A stretch of DNA of 64,000 bases from Lineus longissimus. Taxonomy: Eukaryota; Nemertea; Pilidiophora; Heteronemertea; Lineidae. The notes beneath the pieces are model-generated. The model did no database searches, was not told where the DNA came from, and saw only the letters and a list, made by a program, of their open reading frames with translations. Below are positions 11,331 through 22,264 of this stretch, in pieces (the stretch's first letter is position 1; each line of letters opens with the position of its first letter). The position numbers were made by a program, and so were the translations under genes. The stretch spans positions 15,205,501 through 15,269,500 of the forward strand of contig NC_088308.1 in the NCBI RefSeq assembly GCF_910592395.1, read 5' to 3'.

Positions 11331-11870
11331 CCCTTTCGCTGCGCCGTTAAAAATTATTTCAATATTGATTCCTTGCTGCCCCCAAAATACTGTAAACGCC
11401 AATTTTAACATAGGTAACTTTGAGGCCAATATACAGCCTGAAGAAGAAGAGATAGAGCTTTGGACTATCGGAAAAGGTTGTTGGGGACAGCATGGACTTT
11501 CAAATTATGCATTTGTTAATTACCTGAAATTATGTTAATTAACCAATTAACGCTAATTAATATTAATCAACGAGGAAAAAAACTAGATTTTTCATCTTGA
11601 CCCCTATCACTATCACCCCCCTCGGACCCTGAATAATGCACACTATCATCCCCATGCATGCTGTGTACATCGGCATTATCTTCAGAATCATAATCAGACT
11701 CGTCTTCTAACGCCTCGAATTCACTGTCACTGACAGCGAATATTTCATCAATTATTGATTCTGCAGTTCATCGAACACGTGACTGAGGCATTTAAATTTG
11801 TTCTCCCTACATCCGCACAGATCGGAAAAATTTTTTGGTCGCAAAAAAGCGTACATCCGCAGCGAAAGGG
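11331..11870 (-). mobile_element. piggyBac-like remnant inserted at TTAA
   Basis: The ends are CCCTTTCGCTGCG and its inverted copy CGCAGCGAAAGGG. The left target is TTAA (11327-11330); the right copy reads TAAA (11871-11874), one substitution. Cutting exactly at TTAA with CCC...GGG ends is diagnostic of piggyBac. The interrupted fold-back arm is restored if the element is removed. It retains only the 5' end of a transposase gene (reverse strand); the catalytic part is gone. Confidence 0.75.
11580..11791 (-). pseudogene. piggyBac transposase N-terminus (fragment)
   Basis: From the ATG at 11789-11791 the reverse strand reads MPQSRVR, a stop (TGA, probably from CGA), then TAESIIDEIFAVSDSEFEAL and a long Asp/Glu-rich stretch. 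A short basic start, a hydrophobic helix and an acidic tail are the usual N-terminus of piggyBac transposases. The same layout is found in the neighbouring element at 13146-13304. The DDD catalytic core is missing. Confidence 0.6.
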
Positions 11871-12226
11871 TAAATGTAACTGAAAATATTTTTAGTTCAA
11901 ATAAAATTAATTTTAGTTCAACTAAAAATATATATAAAAAATAATATAACTGAGAGAGTTTTACAATGTTGCTTGATTTCCCGCACAATTTCTGTTATTT
12001 TAAAATTGTTCGGCAATCTTCGGAAATACGGAATCAGACCAATCAGAAACGACTTTCCATCCAAATTTGCGCGTAGGGATTACGAGTTCCCGAAGAGCCC
12101 CGACAATTCTATTGTAACTGTAAGAGATTTTATTAGAACAGAAATAATCAGTTGCATTAAAAACAATTTTAGTTAAACTAAAAATATTTTTAGTTGAACG
12201 GGTTATGACTGCAACTGCTCGCCATA

Positions 12227-12838
12227 TGTCGGCACGGGCGGCCGGGGCTACCGGCTGAGGTCTGAGGCGCATCAGGCGACACTTGCAGTCAGGGGGTCGG
12301 GGGTACTTTTTCATTTTCGGCATCAATAAGGCCAAGGAATCTCTTCGGGGCCGGTTTGATAGGAAATTCTCAGCCCAGGAAAACAGTAGGGGCCTATAGG
12401 CTGTCACGGGACACTTAAAGACCTAAAAGATTCGGGCTGGGGATAGGGTCGCTCTTTTACTGGGTCTCTTTAGCCACTGAATAATAGGTTGTGGCACTTT
12501 TCCAGGGGACAATGCTTACTGTCACACCTAGCTGGTCTCTGGGCCTGGATGATATCAAATAAATTAAATTAATGAACATTCGTCCTACCATTTTTGGTAC
12601 CGATCATGCCGATAGGCTACCGTAAAGGCGTAATAAATTTCATTTTTCATTTTCATTTTCACTTTCCCTTGTCAGCATAACTATAAATAACGAAAATTTA
12701 TTTTTCACGATCCTGCCATCTTTATTCTTAATCGCCCATTGTAATTTTACAAAAATTAAATCGGTACAATTGTTCCGTTGTTTTTATCCATGCTAGACTC
12801 GCTGGTCCCCGGTCCCACCTGTGCCCTGGAGGAGAGGT
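12227..12838. other. No recognisable gene
   Basis: GC-rich flank of the fold-back element followed by mixed-composition DNA. It contains a CATTTTCATTTTCA run near 12638-12662. I see no coding or RNA signature. Confidence 0.5.
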
Positions 12839-12842
12839 TTAA

Positions 12843-13846
12843 CCCCTTGCGTACCTAGTAGGGACGATATATCGTCCCTATAATTTGTCTCCCGTATACC
12901 TAGTAGGGACGATATATCGTCCCTCTACCAATGTTTTAGTATAGAACTCCCGGTACACGTTAGACACTATTGCACGGTGTATTGATGTCCCTGGTGTCTG
13001 TAGCAGACTATATTTAGTTTCATTCATCGTTCTAAAATGGCGCTGTGGTTAGATTGGCATGTGTTTGCCGTTACTACACACGAGGCGATTAGCATATAAA
13101 TTGGCGGTATTACTGCCACAGATACCGCATTGTATTGTGAATAACATGGCGAAAAGTGGGCGTGTTGACTTGGCTACGGCGGTTTCTATGATACTGGAGG
13201 ACTCGCAAGAGTATGTGAATAGTGGCAATAGTCAAGATGAGGGTGGGGGTGAGGAAGAATCTGCTGACACCACCGACTTTGGGGTTTTTATGAATGATCA
13301 CTGATCAATCAATAATCGATAGATAATCAATAACCAATAGGCTATTGATTACTGATGAATCAGTGAACAGTGTATTGTAGGTCAATCATCATGATGCTTT
13401 GTAATGATCCTAATTCATTGAAAAAACTCTGTTGAAAAACGTCGAAAATATCATGTTTTTTTTTGATCAATCAATATCGGTAATCAATCGATATCAGTGA
13501 TAACAATAGCCAAAGTTTAGCAACGAGTTCTGCATATCATTTATAGCTTGTAAGTTCATCAATTACAGTTTTATACTTGTTCAAATCAGAAAATCAATAA
13601 ATTTAGCATAATCAATCAAAAAGTATTGATCATAATTGATTATTGATCACCTCTTACCCAATTGATACCAGGAAACAACACCAATCGATAGCCAAGGTAA
13701 TCAGCTTTACAAAAATGTATGGTTTTATTAGTCTATGATGAATAGTAAAGGAGCTACAATTTTTTTAATTATTCATACGCCATTAGGCATAAAACTGGTA
13801 AAATATCTCGGTACAGGGCATGCCACTTGCCTCGGTAGCGAAGGGG
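12843..13846 (+). mobile_element. piggyBac-like element, 1 kb, deleted
   Basis: TTAA target duplications at 12839-12842 and 13847-13850 bound ends CCCCTTGCGTACC and GGTAGCGAAGGGG (imperfect inverted repeats). Just inside the left end is a ~50-bp tandem pair, each copy containing the perfect palindrome AGGGACGATATATCGTCCCT (about 12862 and 12908), probably a transposase-binding subterminal repeat. It carries a short transposase N-terminal frame (13146-13304) and then AT-rich sequence with many ATCAAT/ATTGAT words (13290-13700), but no catalytic domain. Confidence 0.75.
13146..13304 (+). pseudogene. piggyBac transposase N-terminal fragment, 52 codons
   Basis: Begins MAKSGRVDLATAVSMIL and continues into a Gly/Glu/Asp-rich acidic tail, ending FGVFMNDH at a TGA. 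It aligns in layout with the reverse-strand fragment at 11580-11791 (M-x-x-S-R, hydrophobic helix, acidic tail). Its position inside a TTAA-flanked element supports the call. The catalytic part has been deleted; only an N-terminal peptide could be made. Confidence 0.5.
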
Positions 13847-13850
13847 TTAA

Positions 13851-14321
13851 TTCCCCGCAAATTTTAGATATTGATCACAGCAGTGGTATGTATCAAATCG
13901 TTAAAATTGAGAAAATTTCCCAATAGTTATTCACAAAATTTGTTTCTACGGTTGAGTATTACCACATAGCCTATGTAGGCTATCGTTTACCGTCCACGCG
14001 TGCGGCATAGGATGGTCATTCCAGACGTAATAATAATTGCGGTGCGCCGCCATGTGGTCATTACTCATTGTGGTGAGTGCATTGTGTAATGATGGTGTAC
14101 ATTCATGCATAGTGATCCTACCCATGTGACTAACGTCATTCATCTTTTGGGCCTCGTAGCATGAAATTAGATTAACTGTTAAAAAGACATAAATCAAGTC
14201 ATAGCCTACACTTCCTATCTGGGCTTCCAAATCCACAGCATCGGGACTCCCGCTTTGTGGTTCAGTTAAATTTATTAAAAACTACCCTTCCCTTGGTTGG
14301 CACTGGCAGTGTAAAATTGCT
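13851..14321. other. No recognisable gene
   Basis: I see no gene, RNA or terminal-repeat structure in this 470-bp stretch. Confidence 0.5.
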
Positions 14322-15118
14322 TTTTAGCTCACCTGTCAGGTGAGCTTATACGATACCGCGGCGTCTGGCGTCCGTCGTTAACTTTTGACAAAATCGTGGC
14401 ACGTTTCTTAACCGCTTGACCCGGAAAGTTCATACTTGGTGTGTGGGTACCCCTAGGCAAGACCTTCCTTCAGAATGAAAATCAGCGCAATTTGACTGCT
14501 GGTCTGCCATATAGGGGGCGCTCTTTGAAAACCTATTTTTGTCATTTTGAAGCTTATGGTTAAAGCTAGAGCGATGAAAATTTTATGGTGGGTGTATCTA
14601 ATAAAGGTACATTACATATCACACGGGTTTTTGATTTGACCTTCATTTCAAGGTCACAGAGGTGGAACTCTAAAATTTCTTTGATCATGGCGCGTTTTTT
14701 TGCTATTGGTCATAGACTCTCTAAATTTGATATGTAGACACCTATTGGGCATCTCTACATGTTGACACAGATTTAGGTCAGTGTGACCTACTATTCAGGT
14801 ATAAGTAGGTCAAAGGTTAAAAAGCCCATTTTCTTTATTCCAGCAGATTGAAGTTTGAAATGAAGTTTTAGAGGTCGGCCTGATATAGAGGTTTCGATAT
14901 TAAATAGATTAATTTCGTTTCATATCACTAGGTGGCGGTATTGTGCAAAAATGTCAGTTGGCACATTGCCAGCAGTTTTGAATTTCGCGGTTCGAGGCAA
15001 TCCGTCGGGTATCCCAGATGCGCAGTGTTGTACTGCGCCACTAGATCTGCATACTACAAGTATGGAAGACAGCCATTTTATGAATTTGAAGCGAGACGAA
15101 GAAGGAATTAAATCACCT
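14322..15118 (-). repeat. GTGAGC-type dispersed repeat, copy A
   Basis: Inverted copy of the sequences at 41567-42262 and 62600-63403. It starts TTTTTAGCTCACCTGTCAGG, a terminal palindrome, then GCGTCCGTCG, and carries the conserved block TTTCAAGGTCACAGAGGT (about 14648) and a TGACCTACTATTCAGGTATAAG block. The right boundary is where similarity to copy C ends (AATTAAATCACC, 15118). Non-coding. Copy A lacks the long (GAC)n run that the other two copies have next to the terminal palindrome. Confidence 0.8.
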
Positions 15119-16225
15119 ATACTCCTAGACTTCTTCTTAACAAAGGTTTGTGTCCCCTTATAGCTCGCTTTCTGGCGACACTATACAGTATTCAGAAAAT
15201 GAGTGTCAGGTGGGATGGGTATACATCGATTCCTTTCACTGTCTCCAATGGGGTTAAACAGGGTGGGGTCCTGTCCCCGATTCTCTTTAATCTCTACATT
15301 GGACAACTCGTTGATAACCTGGGTAAATCGAAGTTCGGCTGTCGGATCGGGAATATCCCCCTGTCAGCATTTGCTTAGGCCGACGATATAATTATTCTTG
15401 CACCAGCACTATTTGCGCTGAATGAATTACTAGGAATCTGTAATGAGTTTGCAGTTGAATACAAGATAAAGTTCAACGCCGCTAAAAGTAAGCTGTTGGT
15501 GTTCGCCTTCAGAATATTGGGTATATTAGGGTATTTTTCAGTGGTGTTGTTTTAACACCCAACAACACTGAGCTACATTTGGGAATTCCGTTTGGGCCGG
15601 ATTCCGGCCGGGTTCGGATACAGTCTAGTATCAATGACCTGTACGCTAGGGACCAATCTTCTTCTTTGTCAGTTTTATCATGCCAGCACTGATGTCAAGT
15701 ATGCACTGTTCAAGACTTATTGTGTGTCACTTTACGGATGCCAAATGTGGTACTTTGTCCAAGCCCGTAGTGGTCTACTCATTCTATATCGCGTGGCGAA
15801 AATGTATCCGACGTATCATGGGTTGCCCGTACAGAACTCACAACTGCCTTATTCCCCATATAATTGACGATCTCGAGGTAAAAACTGTAATCATAAAGCG
15901 AACACTGAACTTCATCAGGACAATCTATGCTTCACATAACATAACATAACATGTACGTTGAACTCTGTTCTGTTAATGGTAAATGGGAGTGGCTCGCCTC
16001 TCAGCCATAGTTTAAATTACATCAGTAGGGTTGCCAATAAGTCCAAATTTGAGCTAGTTAAGGCTGGCATCAGCATTGGACTTTTAAATGACGCTGAAAA
16101 TGACGGCAATGTGTTAATTGGTGCTCAAATTAGAGAGTTAATTTCCATGCGGGATTATGGACACCCATTATTATCCAAGGACGAGATTTCGGATATGATA
16201 GAATTTCTTTGCGTTTCATAGCTGT
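15119..16225 (+). pseudogene. LINE reverse transcriptase fragment, C-terminal half
   Basis: Forward strand, several frames. FTVSNGVKQGGVLSPILFN (about 15235-15290) and, after a TAG that replaces the Tyr codon, ADDIIILAPALFALNELL (about 15382) are the RT palm motifs. FAVEYKIKFNAAKSKLLVF follows near 15450-15505. Further on, FYIAWRKCIRRIMGCPYRTH (about 15785) and ISDMIEFLCVS (about 16190) match the conserved C-terminal tail of many invertebrate LINE polymerases. Stops and frameshifts make it a pseudogene. I do not assign a clade. Confidence 0.75.
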
Positions 16226-18790
16226 AACCTGGACAGGTGAGGTCCCCATTCAGTTTGAGAAGACACCCAGGATGGCTATAGATAAGTTTGACGAAAGATA
16301 TAAACTTCTTGCTGTACCCTAGCGCTGATAGACACCTGCGAAGTCAATCGTGATCGACACGGTCGAAAGCTTTCTCCTGATCAAGGGCGATTATAGCAAG
16401 AGGAATGTCCCTATCATTAGCGATGTTAATAGAGTCCCAAATTAAAGAGAGATTATTATATCTGGTTCGATTTGGAACGGTGTTCGTCTGGTCCGGATGG
16501 ATTACTTCAACCAATGATTGCCTTATCTATTTGAAAGCACTTTAGTGAAGAGTTTGTAATCTGTTCACAGCAGAGAGACTTGGCACCAGTTTTTGGTAAG
16601 ACCAGGGTTGCCTGATTTGATCAAGAGGGTAATGACAGGTCTTGTACAAGACTTCGGGAGTTCATTATTTTCAACCGAGAAGCAAAGGACTTCGTACATG
16701 TCTCTGCCCAGCGTGTCCAAGAACACTCTGTAGAACTCAAATGGAAGGCTATCTATTCCAGGCGTTTTGTTCCGTGGACTATCTTTAACTGCCCGAGTGA
16801 ATTCGTTAAGGTCAAAATCTGCATCAAGGGTATCCTTGGATAGTTCGGAGAGACGAGGCAAATCCTTCAGAAGCTCATCTTGTGCCTTCTCATCCGTAGG
16901 AGATTTTGTATAAAGCTGTTGGTAGACGCTTTGGCAGTTTTCTTGATATCCAAAGGATCAGTTGTTATTTCACCATTTTCATTTTCTAAGGAGGATAGGG
17001 CTCTCTTGTTGCCATTTCTGTGGTTATTACCGTATTTTGCTGCGTATAAAACGCCCCGGGGTATAAAGCGCACCCATTGAGTCCGTAGACAAAATCCAGA
17101 CATAAGGCGCACCTACGTATAACACGCGGTACATTTTACATACTACAGGTATACACAATGTACCGGGTATACTGGGCCATAAACAATTTTTGTCGGTTTT
17201 TAAATTGAACTTCCTATTTCTTTTTCAGTTGAAAAGGACTGTTTTAACAATGAAGAGGGAAAGTGGTCATACACACCTCCGACCCTGCATCACATACTTG
17301 TATACTAGTTGCTAATAAAGCCGATACATTTGTACTGCGTTCCTCTTTTTTATCTCACTACAGCGGTAGTCTTGCTCGTACTGGATATAACCGATAAAGC
17401 TTTTCTCATTGAGAGAAAAACTGTGTTGTGCTCAACTACAATTTCGTGTGTTGACACGTGGTTGGCGGTATGGGGGCCTCGCTTTGATGTTAAATCATGG
17501 CGACACACGATCAGCTGATTTATCGATTTGGATTTATCTCGCATCTACGCTCTGAATATTGCCGCTAAGGACCCTCAAAAACATTTATAGAAGTAACTGA
17601 AATGTTAATGAGGATACTAATATGTATTGCGTACAGAACAGGCGAGTTAGAATCGGTGAACTATGCAAAGTGCATCGATATTCCCGATTTTTCTTTCGTG
17701 CAAAAATATAAAATGCGCCGACTTGGTTGCGAGCCAAAAAAGCCGTCAAAAGAAATGAGTTGATGGAAAAAATCTTGTGATCATTCGGTGGCTTCCTAGG
17801 GCTAGGCCATAGATAACACGCACCTTCGTATAACGCGCACCCCCCCCCCCGATTTTAGGGCTTTCTTGGGTCAAAAAGCTGCGCCTTATACGCAGCAAAA
17901 TACGGTACTCGGATGTGGTTTTTGCCTATTTCCCACCACATGGCAAGAGACTGAAAATCGCCCCGATTGTTCTTCCAGTCGGACCAAAATGATATAATTT
18001 CATCCATGTATTGCCGTTCTGTAAGAATGTATTGATTGAGACACCAATGATTTGAGGATTTCGATTCACGACCAAGCTGCAAAGACAATTTGATTGGGTT
18101 GTGACCATGAAGGATGGAAGTTTGGACGAATGCCGGGCGAAAGAAATGCAATGATCATTTATGTAGAATCTATCAAGCCTTGCCGCCGAAGAATCAGGCG
18201 CATCACTCCTCTTCCAAGTGTACTGAACTAAATTGGGGTGATGTTCGCGCCAGGCGTCGGTGAGGTCATGTTTGTCAAGAAGGGTCCGAAGAGCCACACT
18301 GGAGGGCAGGTGGGTTTCCTTTTTACTCTTTCTATCCAGCATGGAGTTTACGGTTGAGTTAAAATCTCCACCGAGCAGAATCAAATCAGTTTTGTCTAAA
18401 GTCGAAAGGCGTCCAGCTTTCTTATAGAAGAAATGCGGTCTTCCCCCTTCATCGGGGCATGAACGTTGACTAAGTTTATATTGACTTCCTCTAATTGGAA
18501 CGCAAAATAGGAGCATCTCCCATATAATAAACTATTGGATGTAATATTATTTGGATTTATCCTTGGCGAGAAGAGAAGTGCCTGTCCGCCAGAGGCAGCA
18601 GTGCCACGGGAGAAAAAGCAGCGGCCTCCCTAGAGAAGTCTCCATCTGTCTTCATCCAGGGGAGTGGCGTGTGTTTCCGATAGTAGCAGTATATGGGACT
18701 CTGTGATCTTCAACTGGATCACTTCATCTCTTTTTCCTTGATCGCCGCAGCCATTTACATTGTAAGACAGAAACGAGAATATCGCGAAAA
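16226..18790 (-). pseudogene. Tx1-like LINE ORF2 (endonuclease, partial RT)
   Basis: Starts near 18790 with SYNVNGCGDQGKRDEV, the endonuclease N-terminus. ILLGGDFNSTVNSMLDR (about 18390) holds the Asp/Asn of the active site, and DAWREHHPNLVQYTWKR (about 18265) the downstream endonuclease motif. After the MITE come LENENGEITTDPLDIKKTAK (about 16980), SPRNKTPGIDSLPFEFYR (about 16780), RTRYNNLSLIWDSI (about 16450) and the RT palm ALDQEKAFDRVDH (about 16385). It stops before YADD at about 16226. In the living element ORF2 nicks DNA and reverse-transcribes the RNA in place. Confidence 0.75.
17030..17905. mobile_element. MITE with CCGTATTTTGCTGCGTATAA ends, TA target
   Basis: The left end CCGTATTTTGCTGCGTATAA and its inverted copy at 17880-17905 are flanked by TA (17028-17029, 17906-17907). 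Inside each end are further GCGCACC words. CCGTATTTT...ATAAG-CGCACC ends are typical of widespread mariner/pogo-type MITEs. 876 bp, no transposase. It sits in ORF2 of the Tx1-like LINE. Confidence 0.8.
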
Positions 18791-18937
18791 GTAAAACGAA
18801 AAGCGAATGAGACTTGTAGACATCAACGGGGAAAGATGAAAAACGTTACTCGGCCGGTGGAGAGTGGAGATGACTAATGACACGTTTGACTCTTATTTGA
18901 TCATTCTGAGACAGTTTGACTGCCTTTCGATACCTGT

Positions 18938-20345
18938 TCAGGCACTTAGCAACCTTGGAACGTCAGACGTGAGTTCAAGGGCTCGGTCGTAGACTTTCCA
19001 AACATTTCTTAACTTTTTGAGGATGGTGACACATTGCGCATTGGTGAAATATTCTAGCTTCCCCGTATCATCGAATTCAGTCGAGGCTACTGAGACTCGA
19101 TCAAAGTGATCTAACATGTTGGCGTCTTCGTCACCGAACACGAAGATATGGTGCCGTCTTGGTTAGGTTGACCGTTTCCTACAAGTGGGTTCGTGCATGC
19201 TATCCTCGCCAGAAAAAAGCCGGGTATTTAAAACATGTCCATCTGGTTTTGTCACGCTCTTGGCGGCCGAGAGCGGCAGAGTGTTTGGAACATCCTAACC
19301 AGGATAATCGTTGCCAACAAGTTGGTTGGTGTTGTCCACATCACATGGAGGCTGAGACAGCAGAGTATTTGCAGCATCCTGGTCAGGATGATAGTTGCCA
19401 ACAAGTGGGTTACTGTTTTCCGAATTGGAGGGTGGCTGAAACGGCAAAGTATTTGGAGCATCCTTAGCAGTGTTTGCAGACAATTTAGGGGCCGGTAAGC
19501 AATCAACAGTGAACGGCAATCCCCTGTCTTTAGGAGTGTCAACTGAGGGCGTGTCAAGTCACTGATGTGGTTGTGCATTGCCCACAAGTGGGTTGAAACT
19601 GTTTGAGAGGTTTCCATTTGATCTACCAGAGAGTTAGTATCTACGCCTAGTAGTGATTGAGTGTCATCCTGAGAGGAATTTGGGCGGTCAGTGCTGGCCT
19701 TTGGGTCCACAACAACACTCCTGATTGGTTTCGATACAGAGCCTCTAGCAGACTCTTGCGCTGCAGGTCTTGCGACCGAAGGAATGGTAGGAGTGTTGGT
19801 CTTTGGTGCATTAGTCGGAGCAAAAGCAGCGGCAGACTCCTTGTCTACGACAGGAGGAATCACGGTAGTTGGATGCGCTTTTGAACGACACCGACCCGTA
19901 CGATGGCCGATTTTCTTACACAAATCGCACCGTAGATTGTTATCGGATGACAAGTAGACCTTGAACATGTCGGGATCACATGGAATCATCAAAGTGTACG
20001 GCAGCCCTGCCCCGGGATCCAGACTTATCCCGACTTAATGTGACTTAGGCCCTTTTTCCTAGTACCAAGGGGGATGTAACGAATGTTATTGGTTACTGTT
20101 CCGAATAAACGAAGCTGCATTATTATGGCATCGTTGGCTAGAAAGGGTGGTACCCCCGAAATGATGAGATTGGTGGTCGGCTTACCAACCGGGTTAACGT
20201 CCAAGAAGTAGCCACTCACAGTCAACCCATGAGCAGCAACAAGGTTTGCAAAATTTTGAGACTTGAAGAAAACCTTCGCTTTACGCTCACACTTTGAAGT
20301 GGCGATAATATTCTCCGCTCCGACAATTTTGGCTACTTGGACTGG
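18938..20345 (-). pseudogene. Tx1-like LINE ORF1 (CCHC nucleic-acid-binding protein)
   Basis: From right to left: VAKIVGAENIIATSKCERKA (about 20340), FLDVNPVGKPTTNLIISGVP (about 20200), an RRM-like region, then RCDLCKKIGHRTGRC (about 19930), a perfect CCHC zinc knuckle. A Pro/Ala/Ser-rich linker with a ~80-bp tandem repeat follows, and a C-terminal piece with FTNAQCVTILKKLRNVWKVY (about 19040). This is the order found in ORF1 of Tx1-type LINEs, which binds the element RNA. Frame shifts near 20030 and 19300 break it. Confidence 0.65.
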
Positions 20346-20388
20346 CGGTATCTAAAACCACATACCACATACCACATACCCGCATAAT

Positions 20389-20688
20389 CACATGCCAATT
20401 TTTTCCAGGTGGGGCAATCCAATGACGGTTGAAGCTTTTTCTTAACAACTATTGTTAAAAGAAAATCTGTCGCTCTTTCGACCTTAGGGCGCCATCGCCA
20501 GTAACTTATGTTAACGGGGAAATTTGTCATACTTCCATGGGATGTGGTACTCTGCCAAATGGGAATATCTGTCGATATAAAGGGGGATATGGTGATGTTT
20601 GAATCCTAGAGGGCGCCACCGTCACTTTCTAGCGTTAAAGGGAAATTACCTTCATTGGATTGCCCCACCTGGAAAAAATTGGCATGTG
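20389..20688. mobile_element. 300-bp MITE
   Basis: The inverted repeats at 20389-20425 and 20653-20688 are almost perfect over 35 bp, beginning CACATGCCAATTTTTTCCAG. No open frame. I could not find a convincing target duplication; ATACCC/GGGTAT just outside may belong to the repeat with a 7-base gap on the left. Confidence 0.75.
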
Positions 20689-20690
20689 GG

Positions 20691-21916
20691 TATCTGGACG
20701 CAATGGTCCCGGAACCGCCGACAGGCGGCACCACCTCACGACGAAGGCTTTTGCGGACCGCTTCAAATGGTTTCATAAGTCATATTCCTGGTTGTGGATT
20801 TCGACCTCCAGTTATCTATGATAGAACCCGCTCCAATCGGTTTAACCGCATGGAATAGTTAGCAAAATAATTTTCAAGGTAGTTTAAGGTGAAAAGGAGC
20901 GTGGACGAAATTTGACTTAGAAGAAAAAAAGGATTTTATCGGTGAATATCAAAACTGATGACGCGTCCGAAATTGTGAACTGATAATTTTTAGCAAGATC
21001 CGATGACGACGCAGACATTGCACAATTTTGTGACGTTCCACCACACACGATTTTATGACGTTGTACACCTCGTGTATGCACGTGTATGCTCATGTCATCG
21101 TGCGGTAAAATATGACAGCCACGGCTGCCGGTACTTTCGGTGTTTGCGCCTTGTAACTGGTAAGTTTGTGGAAAGAGCCATGTTTCAAGTGACATAAGCC
21201 ATTAGGAATGCGTGTGTATTCTTTGGGCGGCTTGTAGTAATTAATGACACCGAGCTTGAAGTCAAGTAAGTAGTACAAGTGTGGGCCTAGGCCCGACCGG
21301 CATCCACTCTGCTCATTTCATGATTTGGTCAACGATTTGAAGCAGCCGTATCATACCCAAAAACATTCACAAGTGCAATGTTTCATGCCAGAAAGTTCAA
21401 CAACATGACATGCACCAAACTTCTTGCAATTATGACGTCAGTGCATACAACACATTCCAGTGCCCAAATGCAGCAGGGACAAAATCACATCAATGCATCC
21501 TTCTTCTCGTCAACCACAACTCAAGTCCGATATTCCACGACATTTCTATCTGAATGTGAGTACAAACAGAACCAATCAACTTGTATCCGCTTCATCCATT
21601 TAACATCTGCAGCACAATGTGAGAGGACGCATTGCTTTCATAAGCAATGCATCCTCTCACCTCTCACCTCCAAACCTCAAACTGTCCAAATAAAACTTTC
21701 CCTTTTTATAAACTCTACAACAAAACTGAATGTCAGTATAAACAGCTCCTAATCAACTCATATAACCTTAAATCACTTTACATGTGCAGTATCGTGTGAG
21801 AGCTTCCACATCATTAAAGCCCTATGATCACCACAGGAGAAAAACCATCCACCATTGCCACCCCAAACCCACAAATACAACCCTACAAGTCGAGAAGACC
21901 CTCCATATGGCCAAAC
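20691..21916. other. No recognisable gene; hairpin inside
   Basis: No coding signature. TGTAACTG|GTAAGTTTG near 21160 resembles a forward splice donor, but no partner exon is recognisable. 21400-21900 is C/A-rich. The only clear structure is the hairpin at 21619-21660. Confidence 0.45.
21619..21660. other. Near-perfect 42-nt hairpin
   Basis: Arms GTGAGAGGACGCATTGCTT and AAGCAATGCATCCTCTCAC (19 nt, one mismatch) with loop TCAT. Too short and too tight a loop for an ordinary microRNA precursor. It could be a recombination or extrusion hairpin, or a remnant of a palindromic transposon end. Confidence 0.6.
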
Positions 21917-22264
21917 TCACTGCTCCTTACTAAATAAGCTCAAATAACCAAACCCAGCTTGTTCCGAAAACTCTGGGTATGTGGTTTTAGATACTGCCAT
22001 TTGGACTAGGTAATCATCCAAGGTAGCGTCATCAATAAACCTGCATTGTATTCCATGTTCTCGCCTCACACCCCAGAAAGTGTCCTCTTTGACCAATTGA
22101 GTAATCGGATCATTTAATACTTCCGCGAATGACTTGTTACTATTGATTGGTGATCTAGGCCCGCCTGGATTACCAGTGCTAGGCATATGTGTAGACCTAT
22201 TGCATAGTGCTATGAATGCCTTACTTGGCCCAGGAACCTGAGGCTGAAGTGACATAGACCTCAC
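21917..22264 (-). CDS. Unrecognised open frame, 115 codons
   Basis: Open from ATG 22264 to the stop at 21917. Contains SFAEVLNDPITQLVKEDTFW and CRFIDDATLDDYLVQMAVSK, which look protein-like (balanced composition, amphipathic stretches). I do not recognise the family. The DDYLVQMA region loosely recalls the N-terminus of ORF1 of Tx1-type LINEs, so it may be a transposon fragment. No splice signals or promoter were identified. Confidence 0.3.
   Translation of the reverse strand: MRSMSLQPQVPGPSKAFIALCNRSTHMPSTGNPGGPRSPINSNKSFAEVLNDPITQLVKEDTFWGVRREHGIQCRFIDDATLDDYLVQMAVSKTTYPEFSEQAGFGYLSLFSKEQ

Larger units (their letters stand above)
11251..12226. mobile_element. AT-rich fold-back (inverted-repeat) element
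   Basis: The arms at about 11251-11330 and 12155-12226 are inverted copies: TATGGCGAGC / GCTCGCCATA, GTCATAACC / GGTTATGAC, then alternating TTTTTAGTTCAACTAAAAA units. A further copy of the TTTTTAGTTCAA unit lies at 11880-11935. The arm continues past the piggyBac insertion at 11331-11870: TTGTTTTTAA before it joins TGTAACTG after it, mirroring CAGTTGCATTAAAAACAA at 12150-12170. No transposase is seen. Class unknown. Confidence 0.65.
16226..20345 (-). mobile_element. Tx1/L1-like LINE, 5' and 3' truncated
   Basis: Reverse-strand element with ORF1 to the right (20345-18938) and ORF2 to the left (18790-16226), the usual order. ORF2 has an apurinic endonuclease and the first half of the RT but ends before the YADD motif, so the 3' half is gone. 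A 876-bp inverted-repeat MITE (17030-17905) interrupts ORF2. An ~81-84-bp tandem repeat (about 19270-19480) lies in the ORF1 region. Frameshifts occur throughout. Confidence 0.8.

Noticed and set aside
20331-20380. Similarity of GGTATCTAAAACCACATACC to the inverted stretch near 21985
   Set aside because: Only about 25 bp, partly low-complexity CCACATA repeats; not enough to infer a shared element.
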